Counted from the stretch's first letter, positions 27,543 to 36,475 are shown. The stretch: 64,000 nucleotides of DNA from Streptomyces sp. NBC_00523 (GCF_036346615.1 NZ_CP107836.1:1-64000), one strand, 5' to 3'. Program-made: numbers and translations. Notes: a model not told the origin generated them from the sequence alone.

Positions 27543-29079
27543 GGCACTCCTTCACAAAGGTGGTGAGCGGCTGCCGGTGGACCTCCGGCAGGTTCCAGTC
27601 GTTCTCCAGGTTCTCCGCGAGGTGGTGAGTACCGGCGAGGACACCGTCCCGGTAGTGGCGGACGACGGGATGGAGATACGTGGAGTCCATCGCGTGGTCC
27701 ACGTCGTTCTCGACGACGCGCGGGACGCTCACGTCGAAAGGGTCGGTCCGGTCGTGGTCGGCCCCGTACTCCAGGTCGACGACGAACCGGTGCGGGGCGG
27801 GCCCCAGACCGCCGTCGGTGACGTAGTCCAGCGGGACCTCGGCCTGGAACACGGCCCGGTCGCCGTCCACACCGACCACATCGCCGAGGAATCCGAACTG
27901 CTGCCAGAGCCCCGACGAGCGGTTGACCCGGTCGATGAGGGCGTCCGCGATCGCGTCCGGTGTCGCGGTGAACGTGCGGGCAGGCCAGGGCGTGTCGAGA
28001 TGCTGAGCGCTGAGGATGCGGTGCAGGGCTCTCACCGCGTAGCGGAAGCCGTGGATGAAGCCGTTGGTGGACTTCTTGAAGTCCCGCTGCTGCATCAGCG
28101 TGCCGGCGAAGTAGAGGTCCGGTACGTCGACCGACTCGAATGACGAGGTCTGCTCGGGGAACCGGTCGTTGATGACGAGCGACGGGCGGCAGGTCTCGTC
28201 GAAGACGGACGCGTCGAAGCGGAAGCCGGTGCAGACAATGACCCGGTCGTAAGCGAGTTCGCGCAACGGCTCGACGGTCCGGGCGTAGCGCAGCATCACC
28301 CGGTAGCCGCCGCTCTCCGCCTTCTCGATGCTCTCGACGGTGCCGTCGAGCACGGCGTTCTGCGACTTGAGTTGGTAGGTGTCGAGGAAGTTGTTGTTCA
28401 CCGCGCGCAGGTGCCCCAGGTAGTGGGTCTTCCAGGCGAGCTTGACCGAGTGCGGACCGGCGACATGGATGACCGCGGCCTTCTCGATGAGGCTGTCGGC
28501 GGTTTCGAACGCGGAGTTCCCCTTGCCGATGACCAGCACCCGCTGGTTGGTGAAGGACGCGGGGTCCGGGTCGAAGGTGTCGTACCGCTCGGCGAGTTCG
28601 ACTCCCGGGATGGGGGGTTCGTAGAGCCGGGAGATCCCCGTCGCCATGACGAGCCGCCTGGCCTGCCAGGTACGTCCGTCGCCGCCGCGCACGGTGAAGA
28701 CGCCGTCCGCCCGGGTGACCCGGACGACTTCCGTCCCGTACTCGACGCGTACGCCGGTACGGGCCGCGAAGTCGGCCAGGTAGCGCACCAGGTCGTCCGC
28801 CGGCGGGAAATAGCGCTCGCTGTACCGGGTGAAGAGCAGCTCCGGGTCGTCGCTGAGCAGCGAGTTCCAGTCCATGCGCAGATTGAGTTCCGGGTCGGTG
28901 AAACCCGTGTTCAGCTTGTTGATCGATATCAGCCGGCGATGGCGTGGGTACCGGGTGAAGAAGGTCCCCGGTCCGCTCCCCCTCTCCAGGACGATGTAGT
29001 CGCGCCCGTCGCGTTCGAGCAGGGCGGCGAGCTGAAGTCCGGCCGGTCCGGCCCCGATGATGAGAAAGTCGCGCACCAT
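27535..29079 (-). CDS. Flavin-containing monooxygenase, FOXRED2-like (paralogue 2)
   Basis: 514 aa, closely similar along its whole length to the monooxygenase at 20439-22013; for example both have FLIIGAGPAGLQLA or its equivalent, RMDWNSLLSDDPELLFTRY, VLVIGKGNSAFETA and the C-terminal SSGLWQQF block. FAD and NADPH Rossmann motifs are intact. Two paralogues in one cluster suggest two successive oxidations or a heteromeric enzyme. The ATG at 29079 has no Shine-Dalgarno sequence and lies eight bases from TAGCGT in a copy of the cluster promoter. The longer frame upstream (to 29565) is not conserved-looking and is rejected. It heads an operon with the acyl-AMP ligase. Confidence 0.88.
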   Translation of the reverse strand: MVRDFLIIGAGPAGLQLAALLERDGRDYIVLERGSGPGTFFTRYPRHRRLISINKLNTGFTDPELNLRMDWNSLLSDDPELLFTRYSERYFPPADDLVRYLADFAARTGVRVEYGTEVVRVTRADGVFTVRGGDGRTWQARRLVMATGISRLYEPPIPGVELAERYDTFDPDPASFTNQRVLVIGKGNSAFETADSLIEKAAVIHVAGPHSVKLAWKTHYLGHLRAVNNNFLDTYQLKSQNAVLDGTVESIEKAESGGYRVMLRYARTVEPLRELAYDRVIVCTGFRFDASVFDETCRPSLVINDRFPEQTSSFESVDVPDLYFAGTLMQQRDFKKSTNGFIHGFRYAVRALHRILSAQHLDTPWPARTFTATPDAIADALIDRVNRSSGLWQQFGFLGDVVGVDGDRAVFQAEVPLDYVTDGGLGPAPHRFVVDLEYGADHDRTDPFDVSVPRVVENDVDHAMDSTYLHPVVRHYRDGVLAGTHHLAENLENDWNLPEVHRQPLTTFVKECLD

Positions 29080-29087
29080 GGGCCCGG

Positions 29088-29118
29088 ACGCTAGCGGCGC
29101 GAAATCAGAAGGCTCTGA
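29088..29118 (-). promoter_or_regulatory. Leaderless promoter with cluster palindrome
   Basis: On the plus strand TCAGAAGGCTCTGA (29105-29118) is one mismatch from a perfect inverted repeat and matches the palindrome at 20401-20414. Eleven bases separate it from the minus-strand -10 TAGCGT (29093-29088), which is eight bases from the ATG. The flank AATC before TCAGAG is also shared with the first site. On the other side no TA-type -10 occurs at the same distance, so this copy is one-directional. Confidence 0.72.
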
Positions 29119-29289
29119 GATTCGGTGGCCGTTTCCCGGTGCGAGCCGCCCGCCCATGCCCTGGGCCGATCGTTCGCCGGCCGGATGACCGGTGGGCGCC
29201 GCCCCGGTGGTCGGTCTGCCCGACCGGCCACCGCCTGGCGCTCCAGGCCCTTGCCACACCAGGCCGTCCCACGACACGGTCCCCCGCCG

Positions 29290-29530
29290 GGCTCGCGGCT
29301 GCGGTGGACCCGGACGCAGGAGCACATGGCGAGCCTCGGCGCGTTCTCGCTGCTCGAGGCGGGGCGGGGGGGCGCGCTGTATCTCGACGCGGTGGCGCAC
29401 GCCCAGCGCCACCCCGCGAGTCACCCGAGCATCGTGAACGGATCCGTGGCCGCCGCCGTGCGCGGTGACTTCGGCAACGTCCGGTTCACGGAGAGGACCA
29501 AGGACAGCGAGTTGTCCGTCAGGAGCTCCG
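29290..29530 (+). pseudogene. DUF1152-type protein remnant
   Basis: MASLGAFSLLEAGRGGALYLDAV, HPSIVNGSVAAAVRGDFG and FTERTKDSELSV resemble the central and C-terminal parts of DUF1152 proteins (YLDAV..., then HPSIV-SSV-AAVEG-FGD, then Thr-Asp-Arg-Thr-x-x-Ser-x-Leu). Both ends of the family are missing. The rest of 29119-29831 holds no other gene I can support. Confidence 0.5.
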
Positions 29531-29831
29531 CACCACGCTGCCCCGTCAGCGTCCGCCGAAGGCATACCCGCACTGAACCTTCCTATGGCACGAACGGACA
29601 GGGTCGTCGGGGCCGTCGGGTGTGGGGATGCATGCGCCCGGCGTGCGACGCCCTGCCCTCCTGTGTGCGCCGCTGCCTGGACCGAGCGCGGCGGCCAGAC
29701 TGACTACCGTTTCGCGGCCGGGCACCGCCTTTCGGGTCCGATCGCGGCCGTCGGGCGGCCCGCGCCGCCCGACGACGGACGTGCCGCAGACCGCGTTCGC
29801 GGTCCACGGGACGAGTCGAGGAGGGGAAGAC

Positions 29832-31616
29832 GTGCACAGACACTTACCGGATCGGCCGCGCCGGACCATGCCGATTCTGCGCGCCGCCGTGGCATCCGGC
29901 CTGGCCTGCGCGGCGGCATTGGCCACCGCACTGCCCGCAGCCGCCGCAACGGGCACACCCGCACTCACCGGGGCTTCAGCCGTGTCCGCGCCCGCCTCGG
30001 GCGCCGGCGCACATCTGGCCGTGGCCGCCGCCGCGCCTGCGCCCCGGGCGGCGACCGTGCTCTTCGAGGAGGGGTTCGAAAACGCCCCGGGCGCTCCCCG
30101 CCCGCTGACCGCGTACACCGGGGCTCCGCCTCTCGCCGAGTCGTACACCGCCGACCCGGCCTGGCTGACCGCCTGCAACGGCTGGCTGGTCTCGGCGGCG
30201 GACCCCGCCACCGCCCCGGCCGGCAGCGGCTGCGGGACGCCCTGGCCCTCTCTGCAGGCCATGGCGTCGGCGCTGGCCGAATGGACCGGCGGCGACCCGG
30301 TCGGCAACCACGCCGTCACCGCGTACACCGCGGGGAATCCGGGAGCCGGGAAAACGCAGCTGGAGACGGTGCAGTCGATTCCGGTGGAGTCGCCCGGCCG
30401 CTTCCTGACCTTCTCGGTGGACGCGGCGGCCGTCAACTGCTTCGCCGCGCATCCGCTGCTGGAGTTCTCCCTGCTCGACGAGCAGCGGGTCGTCCCGGCG
30501 TTCACCGACCCCATCGACACCTGCGCCGACGCCGACACGGTCACCGCGAACGGCACGCACCTCGGCACCTACGCGGGCGACGACGCCGTGCTCTTCTCCG
30601 GGTCCTCGGCCGGTGTCCGCATGGTCAACGCGCAGGCCAGCGGGACCGGCAACGACGGCGCGATCGACAACCTCCGGATCATGGACGCCACCCCGCAGCT
30701 CAGTACGGCCTTCGATCCCGACCCGGTGGGCGCCGGCGACCCGACCACGCTGACCTTCACCGTCACCAACACCACCGAGAAGGCGGCGAAGCGCGGCTGG
30801 TCCTTCACCGAGCAGCTACCGCCCGGGCTCGTCGCCGACCCCGGTTCCGCCACCACCGACTGCTCCTCCGGCACGGTCGCCGTCTCCCCCGACGGACACG
30901 GTCTCACCTCCGGCGGGGACCTCGCCGTCGGTCAGGAGTCCTGCGCCATCACGGTCCGGGTGACCTCCGCCCGCAGCGGCACGTACACCCTGTGCGCCAC
31001 GGCGACCACCGCCCGGCACGGCATCGATCCGCCCGGCTGCACCTCGGTGACGTTCGTGGCGCTGCTCATGGACGCGCACGCCCGGGCCGTCGCGGCCGCA
31101 CCATTGGCCCCTTCCGACGTCACCTGCACCGAGGACCCGGCCACTGACAGCGCCCAGCTGGGCAACACCCATTTCGGCTCCTCCACCGGCGCGTTCACCT
31201 CCGCCGCGACCAACGCGGCCGGCACTGCCGGGACCGGCAGTGCCCGTACGGCCACCTCAACCGCCACCGTCAACGGGCTGCACCTTCTCAGCGGTCTGGT
31301 CAGCGCGGGCACGGCAACCGCCACGGCCACCGCGACCGCACCCACGGCACTGGACACGATCACCGCCACCGGCACGACCACCCTCACCGGGGCCCGGGTG
31401 GGAAACACCACGCTCGCCGCCCACCCGGCACCGAACACCGTCATCACCCTCCCGCAGCTGGGCACGGTCACCCTCAACGAACAGCGTGTCTACGGCGACG
31501 GGCACGGTCTCGTCGTCAACGCCCTGCACGTCCGGCTGTCCGACGGCACCGACATCGTCGTCGGCGGCGCCCGCGCCTCCCTCACCCGGACCCCGGGCCC
31601 CTGCCCCTCACCCTGA
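29832..31616 (+). CDS. Secreted choice-of-anchor-type surface protein
   Basis: 594 aa. A signal peptide with basic start, hydrophobic core (about residues 13-38) and Ala-x-Ala cleavage zone is followed by a jelly-roll-like region with repeated Gly/Ala/Thr. A DUF11-like domain lies near residues 295-400 (the segment STAFDPDPVGAGDPTTLTFTV). A C-terminal domain contains VTLNEQRVYGDGHGLVVNALHV and HVRLSDGTDIVVGGARASL, typical of choice-of-anchor P proteins. The role is probably in the cell envelope or aerial surface; no enzyme motif is seen. GTG start after GGAGGGGAAGAC. There is a Thr/Ala-rich low-complexity stretch around residues 460-520. Confidence 0.8.
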   Translation: MHRHLPDRPRRTMPILRAAVASGLACAAALATALPAAAATGTPALTGASAVSAPASGAGAHLAVAAAAPAPRAATVLFEEGFENAPGAPRPLTAYTGAPPLAESYTADPAWLTACNGWLVSAADPATAPAGSGCGTPWPSLQAMASALAEWTGGDPVGNHAVTAYTAGNPGAGKTQLETVQSIPVESPGRFLTFSVDAAAVNCFAAHPLLEFSLLDEQRVVPAFTDPIDTCADADTVTANGTHLGTYAGDDAVLFSGSSAGVRMVNAQASGTGNDGAIDNLRIMDATPQLSTAFDPDPVGAGDPTTLTFTVTNTTEKAAKRGWSFTEQLPPGLVADPGSATTDCSSGTVAVSPDGHGLTSGGDLAVGQESCAITVRVTSARSGTYTLCATATTARHGIDPPGCTSVTFVALLMDAHARAVAAAPLAPSDVTCTEDPATDSAQLGNTHFGSSTGAFTSAATNAAGTAGTGSARTATSTATVNGLHLLSGLVSAGTATATATATAPTALDTITATGTTTLTGARVGNTTLAAHPAPNTVITLPQLGTVTLNEQRVYGDGHGLVVNALHVRLSDGTDIVVGGARASLTRTPGPCPSP

Positions 31617-31680
31617 CACCCGAATCGGCCGTCCGGCCCCGTCGCTTCCGAGTGCCGACCCGCTCGTCCCTCCCGTACAC

Positions 31681-31722
31681 GATCTCGGCGAGGTCTGCCC
31701 GCGGGCAGACCTCGCCGAGATC
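31681..31722. terminator. Perfect 42-bp palindrome, bidirectional terminator
   Basis: The two 21-base halves (31681-31701 and 31702-31722) are exact complements with no spacer, centred on CCCGCGGG. It lies between the convergent secreted-protein and permease genes and would form a very stable hairpin in either transcript. Confidence 0.78.
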
Positions 31723-31739
31723 ATTGAACAGCCGCCGTC

Positions 31740-33692
31740 TCAGTCCGTGCCGGGCAGGTGGTGCGACTCCAGGGCCCGCATGGCGTGCGACGCGTTGAAC
31801 GGAAGAATCGTGACCGCGACGTGCGGCAGTTGCTCCAGCGTCCTCGACATCTTCTCGCCCGTGCCCCGGTGGAGGAGCTTGCCGAGGGCGTTCGCGTACA
31901 GCCGCCTCGGCACGAGCACCGTCAGGGACGTCTCCCCGTCCTGCGTGGTGCGCACGGCCAGTTCCCGCATCGCGTGACGCAGCCGCCGGTCGGGGCAGGC
32001 CACTACTTCCAGTTCGACCGAGGTCGCGGCTGTCGACGCCCAGACGGCTGACAGTCGGCGCGCATGGGCCTCGTCGATGGCGAAGTGCACGGCCCGGACC
32101 GTGTCGGGCCGCAGTTCATGGGCGTACCGCAGGGCTTTCAGTGTGGCCAGGTCCAGCGTCTCGACGAGGACGAACACCTGGTGGCGGCGCGTACGCGGCC
32201 GGTCCGCGTCCGTGGGCAGCCGTTCCAGGGCAGCGGCCTCGCGCCGGTACTCGCGGTTGATGCGAATCAGCATCCAGACACCGAGCGGGAAGACCACGAC
32301 GACCAGCCAGGCGCCCTCGGAGAACTTGGTCACGGCGAAGATCAGGACGACGGCGCCGGAGACGACCGCCGCGAGTGCGTTCACCGTGATCTTGGCCCGG
32401 CGCAGGGCCTCGCGCCTGCGCATGTGATACGCGGTGAGGCCGGCTCCTGCCATGGTGAAGGCGGTGAACACGCCGATCGCGTAGAGGGCCACGAGCCGGT
32501 CCACATTGGCGCCCGTGCCGAGCAGGAGGGCCAGCGAGAGAGCGGAGAGGGTGACGATGCCGTTGGAGAAGGCCAGCCGGTGTCCGCGCCGGGTGAGGAC
32601 CCGCGGCAGGAACCGGTCCTGCGCCACGAAGCTCGCCAGGAACGGGAACCCTGTGAAGGGGGTGTTGGCACCGGTGTAGAGGACCAGCGCGGTCGCCAGC
32701 TGGACGAAGACCAGCCCGATCGTCCCGACCGTGCCGTTCCCGAAGGCGAGCCTCGCTTCCTGCGCGATGACGGTGGGGGTTCCGTCGGTGTACGGGACGG
32801 CGTGGGTGAAATGCGCGAGGGTGGACACGCCCAGGACCAGGAAAGCGAGCACGCAGCTCATGGCGATCAAGGTGTGCCGGGCGTTGCGGCCCTGCGGTTC
32901 ACGGAAGGCGGAGATGCCGTTGGAGATCGCTTCGAGGCCGGTCAGGGACGAGCCGCCGTTGGCGAAGGCTCGCGCCACGATGAACAGCGACGCGCCCTGA
33001 AGCCAGCCGTCGCCGGGAGACCCCAGCGCCACGACACCGGGCGCGTTCAGGTCGGCATGCGGCAGCCCGCCCATGAGTGCGCGGACCGCCGCGACGAGGA
33101 AGACCAGGCTCATGGCGGCGATGAAGAGGTACGCGGGCACCCCGAACATCCGGCCCGCCTCTCGGACTCCGCGCAGGTTGCCGTACGCGAGCACCACGAT
33201 CACCAGCACGGAGACCGGCAACTGGAGATGGTCCAGCCCCGTCCAGCCGTTGCCGGCCAGATGGGCGAGCGAGATCAGTGCGTTCGTGCCGGCCGACACC
33301 TGAACGGCGACGGTGACGATGTAGTCGACAAGGAGGGCCACAGCGGCGACTTGGGCGACGTTCGGCCCGAAGTTCTCGCGGGCAACCACGTAGGAGCCGC
33401 CGGCTCGGGTGTAAATCGTGACGACATCGCTGTAACAGACCGTCAGGAGCAGCAGCACCAGAAGGATCGCACCGGTCACCGGCATGACCATCGTGAAGGC
33501 GGCCGCTCCGACGACCGGAACAAGGACCCTGAGAATCTCCTCGGAGCCGTAAGCCGACGAACTGATGCAGTCGGACGCCAACACGCCGAGCGCCGTCCGG
33601 TTGCTCAGCTTCTCCTCACTGACGCTCGCGGTGGTGAGCGGCTTGCCAAGGAGCCGCCGTTTGACGCGGTACATCGGCCGATCAAGGGTCAT
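31740..33692 (-). CDS. APC-family permease, KimA-like (potassium/amino acid)
   Basis: 650 aa. About 12 membrane helices (residues 45-480) with the APC start SSAYGSEE and GGSYVVARENFG are followed by a cytoplasmic universal-stress-like C-terminal domain (about 500-640, with VLVETLDLATLKALRYA). This layout is that of KimA/YdaO potassium-proton symporters, whose C-terminal domain binds cyclic di-AMP. The substrate is inferred as K+ but an amino acid cannot be ruled out. I chose ATG 33692, where the conserved-looking MTLDRPMYRVKRRLLGKPL begins, over a GTG at 33734 without a ribosome site. No c-di-AMP riboswitch was recognised upstream. Confidence 0.82.
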   Translation of the reverse strand: MTLDRPMYRVKRRLLGKPLTTASVSEEKLSNRTALGVLASDCISSSAYGSEEILRVLVPVVGAAAFTMVMPVTGAILLVLLLLTVCYSDVVTIYTRAGGSYVVARENFGPNVAQVAAVALLVDYIVTVAVQVSAGTNALISLAHLAGNGWTGLDHLQLPVSVLVIVVLAYGNLRGVREAGRMFGVPAYLFIAAMSLVFLVAAVRALMGGLPHADLNAPGVVALGSPGDGWLQGASLFIVARAFANGGSSLTGLEAISNGISAFREPQGRNARHTLIAMSCVLAFLVLGVSTLAHFTHAVPYTDGTPTVIAQEARLAFGNGTVGTIGLVFVQLATALVLYTGANTPFTGFPFLASFVAQDRFLPRVLTRRGHRLAFSNGIVTLSALSLALLLGTGANVDRLVALYAIGVFTAFTMAGAGLTAYHMRRREALRRAKITVNALAAVVSGAVVLIFAVTKFSEGAWLVVVVFPLGVWMLIRINREYRREAAALERLPTDADRPRTRRHQVFVLVETLDLATLKALRYAHELRPDTVRAVHFAIDEAHARRLSAVWASTAATSVELEVVACPDRRLRHAMRELAVRTTQDGETSLTVLVPRRLYANALGKLLHRGTGEKMSRTLEQLPHVAVTILPFNASHAMRALESHHLPGTD

Positions 33693-33796
33693 GCGTTCAT
33701 TGAACGCCCAGCTGCTCCGGGACTGGGCAGACACGACGGGGCACCCACTGAGACGGTCGGCGGGCGAGCATCCTGACCTCCGTCACACCTGCTCGT

Positions 33797-33823
33797 TCGG
33801 CAACGCGAAGTGGGCGTTGCCGA
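33797..33823. terminator. Hairpin in intergenic region 33735-34047
   Basis: TCGGCAACGC (33797-33806) pairs with GCGTTGCCGA (33814-33823) across a 7-base loop. The surrounding about 310 bases hold no gene; they separate the minus-strand permease from the DUF4236 gene and must contain both promoters. The hairpin could be a regulatory leader structure rather than a terminator. Confidence 0.4.
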
Positions 33824-34047
33824 CACGCCGGCCGGGTGAGGAGAGCCAGTGTCGCGGGCGGCCGGTGAGGAGGAGTTGCCCTCCTGCCGTGACAGCAAGG
33901 CGGGACCTGACGCCCCGCTGCACCAAGCCCCGGCCGGCCCCCGGGTGGCTTGGAACGCACGGTGCTGGGCACAGGGAAGTCAACTGGCTTCGAAGACAGG
34001 ATCAGTGGACCCGCGCAACCTCGCGCGCACCGAGAAAGCGAGACGTC

Positions 34048-34236
34048 ATGCCGCTGACATTCCGCAAGAGCTTCAGGATCCTGCCCGGTGTCCGCCTCAA
34101 CATCAACCGGAAGTCCTGGTCGATCACCACTGGTGGTAAGCACGGAACCCGCCACACGCGAAGCAGCACCGGGCGCCGGACAACCTCGATGAACCTCCCC
34201 GGCCCCTTCGGCTGGCGCAAAACCAGCCGCAGCTGA
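34048..34236 (+). CDS. DUF4236 domain-containing protein, 62 aa
   Basis: The sequence FRKSFRILPGVRLNINRKSWSITTGGKHGTRHTRSSTGRRTTSMNLPG is split in DUF4236 as FRKSFRILPGVRLN and the basic, Ser/Thr/Arg-rich beta part; the family is short, basic and widespread in Streptomyces. The function is unknown. The ATG follows GCGAGACGTC. A GC-rich terminator ends the transcript just downstream. Confidence 0.8.
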   Translation: MPLTFRKSFRILPGVRLNINRKSWSITTGGKHGTRHTRSSTGRRTTSMNLPGPFGWRKTSRS

Positions 34237-34255
34237 CCAGTGCACCTCGTGCGGT

Positions 34256-34278
34256 CCCCCGGCCGGAAAGGCCGGGGG
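34256..34278 (+). terminator. Rho-independent-type hairpin
   Basis: CCCCCGGCC (34256-34264) pairs with GGCCGGGGG (34270-34278) with loop GGAAA, directly after the DUF4236 stop codon. Confidence 0.75.
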
Positions 34279-34350
34279 CCCGCTCCATCGTCGGCGCCGC
34301 TCTATGTCGTAGCCGCACGGTACGGGCAGGTGAGCCACCACAGGGTCTGG

Positions 34351-35075
34351 TCACGGGGAGGCTGTCTCCGTTCGTCGCCGGTCAGCGAGAAGCGCAAGAC
34401 AGCGTCGCCTCTGCTCCGCGTCTGTCGCCAGCTCCACGCCGACCCGGGCGAGCGCGGTTGCGGCGTCGAGTACGGCGCGGTCGGCACCTGGGGAGTTGCC
34501 GTAGCGGGCGAAGGAAGCGGTGTGGTGGTGGGCGCCCTCGGTGTCGTAGCCGATGGTGGGGTGGAGCGCGGGGAGGACGTGAGAGACGTTGCCCATGTCG
34601 GTGGAAGCCATGACCTCGCCCCGGCGGTCCACGGGGTCGCGGCCGAGGGAGCGGGCCGCACGGGTGTAGGCCGCGGTGAGGAACTCGTCCTGGCGCAGGT
34701 CGGCGAAGTCCGCTCCGTGTGCCGTGAGTTCGAGTTCGGCGCCGGTGGCGAGCGCGGCGGCCTCCAGACAGGCCCGCACCCTCCGGCGGGCGTGGTCGAG
34801 GTCCTCGGTGGTGCGGGCGCGCAGCTCGTAACGGGCTCGGGCCATCTCGGGGATGACGTTGACCGCGCGGCCGGCCTCGAAGACGACGTCGTGGACCAGG
34901 GTGCCTGGAGGGAGTTGCTGACGCAGCAGGCCCACAGCGGTGTGGGCGAGGGCGATCGCGTCCAGGGCGTTGACGCCTTCCCAGGGAGCGAGCGCGGCGT
35001 GAGCGGGTTTGCCCCGGTAGACGACGTCCCAGGCGCCGACGGGCCGGCGGCGCGCCCGCGCCCGCTCACCCCGCA
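34351..35075 (-). pseudogene. M20-family amidohydrolase/peptidase, N-terminal half missing
   Basis: The frame covers the dimerisation (lid) domain and the C-terminal catalytic part of an M20D-type aminoacylase: VYRGKPAHAALAPWEGVNALDAIALA, VIPEMARARYELRA, STDMGNVSHVLPALHPTIG and GAHHHTASFA, which holds late metal-site His residues. The first about 150 residues with the initial metal-binding His-x-Asp are absent, and upstream of about 35075 the frame becomes Arg/Gly-rich without homology. It is probably inactive. Sequence 35080-35330 reads on the plus strand as a possible fragment (VDLADRPGH) of another lost gene. Confidence 0.72.
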
Positions 35076-35572
35076 CCTCGGTACCGGCCGCAGCCGGCAC
35101 CCGTGTCCTGGCGGTCGTCCCCGGCGGGTCGGCCCGGCTCCGGCACCCGTCGGTCCACCTCGGGCCTCTCGACGCGGCGCTGTTCACGGCGGGAGACGCC
35201 GACCGCCTCGACGTCGACGGTGCCCTGGCGATCGTTGACCTGGCGGACCGTCCCGGCCACCGACCGGGACGGTCCCGGTCCGATGCCGGACCACGACTGC
35301 TGCCTCAAGCAGACGGGTCCACCACGTCATGCCCGGCGTTGCACGGTGGCACAGCTTCGCCCTCGCCGGACAGATGGACGGGTTCGAACGCGATCAACCG
35401 TGCCCGAGGGGGCTCGAAGAGCATTTACGTGACGGCCCTCCCCCGGCCGCGGAATCGGTGCCTGAACTGTGCTCGGGGCGCATGTGAAGGGCGGGGAGCG
35501 CGGGGCGGAGAACCGGGTACAAGGGTGCACGGCCCTGACCCGTTGGTTCAGGTGGAGAAAGACGGTGCTTTG

Positions 35573-35806
35573 ATGCTGATGGCCCACCCCGCGGTGCTGC
35601 GGAATCTGATCGACCAGTACGAGGCCCTCGCCGCCTTGGACGCGTCGCACGCGGACAGTGCGCAGGTACGCCGGCGCATGAATGATGTCGCCTACACATT
35701 GTGCGTGTCCACCGGCACCCGCGACATCGACGCGGCACTGATCGCGGCCCGGCACCAACTGCCCGGGGCCCGCACGCTCGACGATTCGGCCCTGAACGCC
35801 GGCTGA
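35573..35806 (+). CDS. DUF5133 domain-containing protein, 77 aa
   Basis: A single DUF5133 domain: MLMAHPAVLRNLIDQYEAL, RRRMNDVAYTLCVSTGTRDIDAAL and AARHQLPGARTLDDS are characteristic of this small Streptomyces family. It is helical and soluble, with one Cys in YTLCVSTGT. The function is unknown; paralogues are often present in several copies and near developmental or secondary-metabolite genes. In-frame GTG at 35552 is an alternative start. Confidence 0.85.
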   Translation: MLMAHPAVLRNLIDQYEALAALDASHADSAQVRRRMNDVAYTLCVSTGTRDIDAALIAARHQLPGARTLDDSALNAG

Positions 35807-35917
35807 GCCCCGGCTCCCCTCGGCTTCGAGTCGGACATTCCCTCCGTGGATACCACCGCTGCAACTGCACGCAGGCCCTTCGCCGGGCAAGCTGCCTTGA
35901 CGATAGGGTCACGAGCC

Positions 35918-36475
35918 ATGTATCCGATCAGCCGCTCCGCCCCACGTGTCGGTCTGCGCGAAATCGCCGATGCGGACGTCGACGCGATTCTGGCCGTCTA
36001 CGGCAGCGCCGCGGCGACCGAGCACATGTCCTTCACTCCGCGCACGCGCGAGCAGGTCGAGGAGATCGTGTCCGGGTTCGTCGCGTCGGCAGCGCAGACG
36101 CCGCGTACCCAGTACGGACTGGCTGTTGTCCAGCGGGACACAGGTGAGGTGATCGGGTTCGGCCGGCTCGCCGCCGACCCTCATCAGCCGCGCGGAGCCA
36201 CGATGGGATTCGCGCTCCGCCCCGACACCTGGGGGTCCGGTCTCGGCCTCGAAACGGTCCGCCTGCTCCTCGGGCTCGGTTTCGAGGACCTGGACCTGCA
36301 CCGCGTCTGGGGAGCACGATCCCCGCACAACACAGCGTCGGCGAAGACCTTGACCGCCGCCGGGATGGCCGAGGAAGGAACCATCCGCGAACACATCTTC
36401 AAAGCCGGGCAATGGCGCGATTCTGTCGTCCACGCCATTCTGGACCGCGAATGGAACGGCCGATCCGTCCCGTAG
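35918..36475 (+). CDS. GNAT-family N-acetyltransferase
   Basis: 185 aa, Acetyltransf_3 (RimJ/RimL) type. N-terminal VGLREIADADVDAIL, central GEVIGFGRLA and GATMGFALRPDTWGSGLGLETVRLLLGLGFEDL (acetyl-CoA pyrophosphate loop with Trp-Gly-x-Gly), then HRVWGARSPHNTASAKTLTAAGMAEEG. It would acetylate an amine of a protein N-terminus or small molecule. The ATG at 35918 is where homology begins; a longer frame exists upstream. It is monocistronic. Confidence 0.9.
   Translation: MYPISRSAPRVGLREIADADVDAILAVYGSAAATEHMSFTPRTREQVEEIVSGFVASAAQTPRTQYGLAVVQRDTGEVIGFGRLAADPHQPRGATMGFALRPDTWGSGLGLETVRLLLGLGFEDLDLHRVWGARSPHNTASAKTLTAAGMAEEGTIREHIFKAGQWRDSVVHAILDREWNGRSVP

Noticed and set aside
33735..34047. Possible c-di-AMP (ydaO) riboswitch upstream of the KimA-like gene.
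   Set aside because: I could not find the conserved ydaO core on the minus strand; only one simple hairpin is present. An Infernal scan would be decisive.
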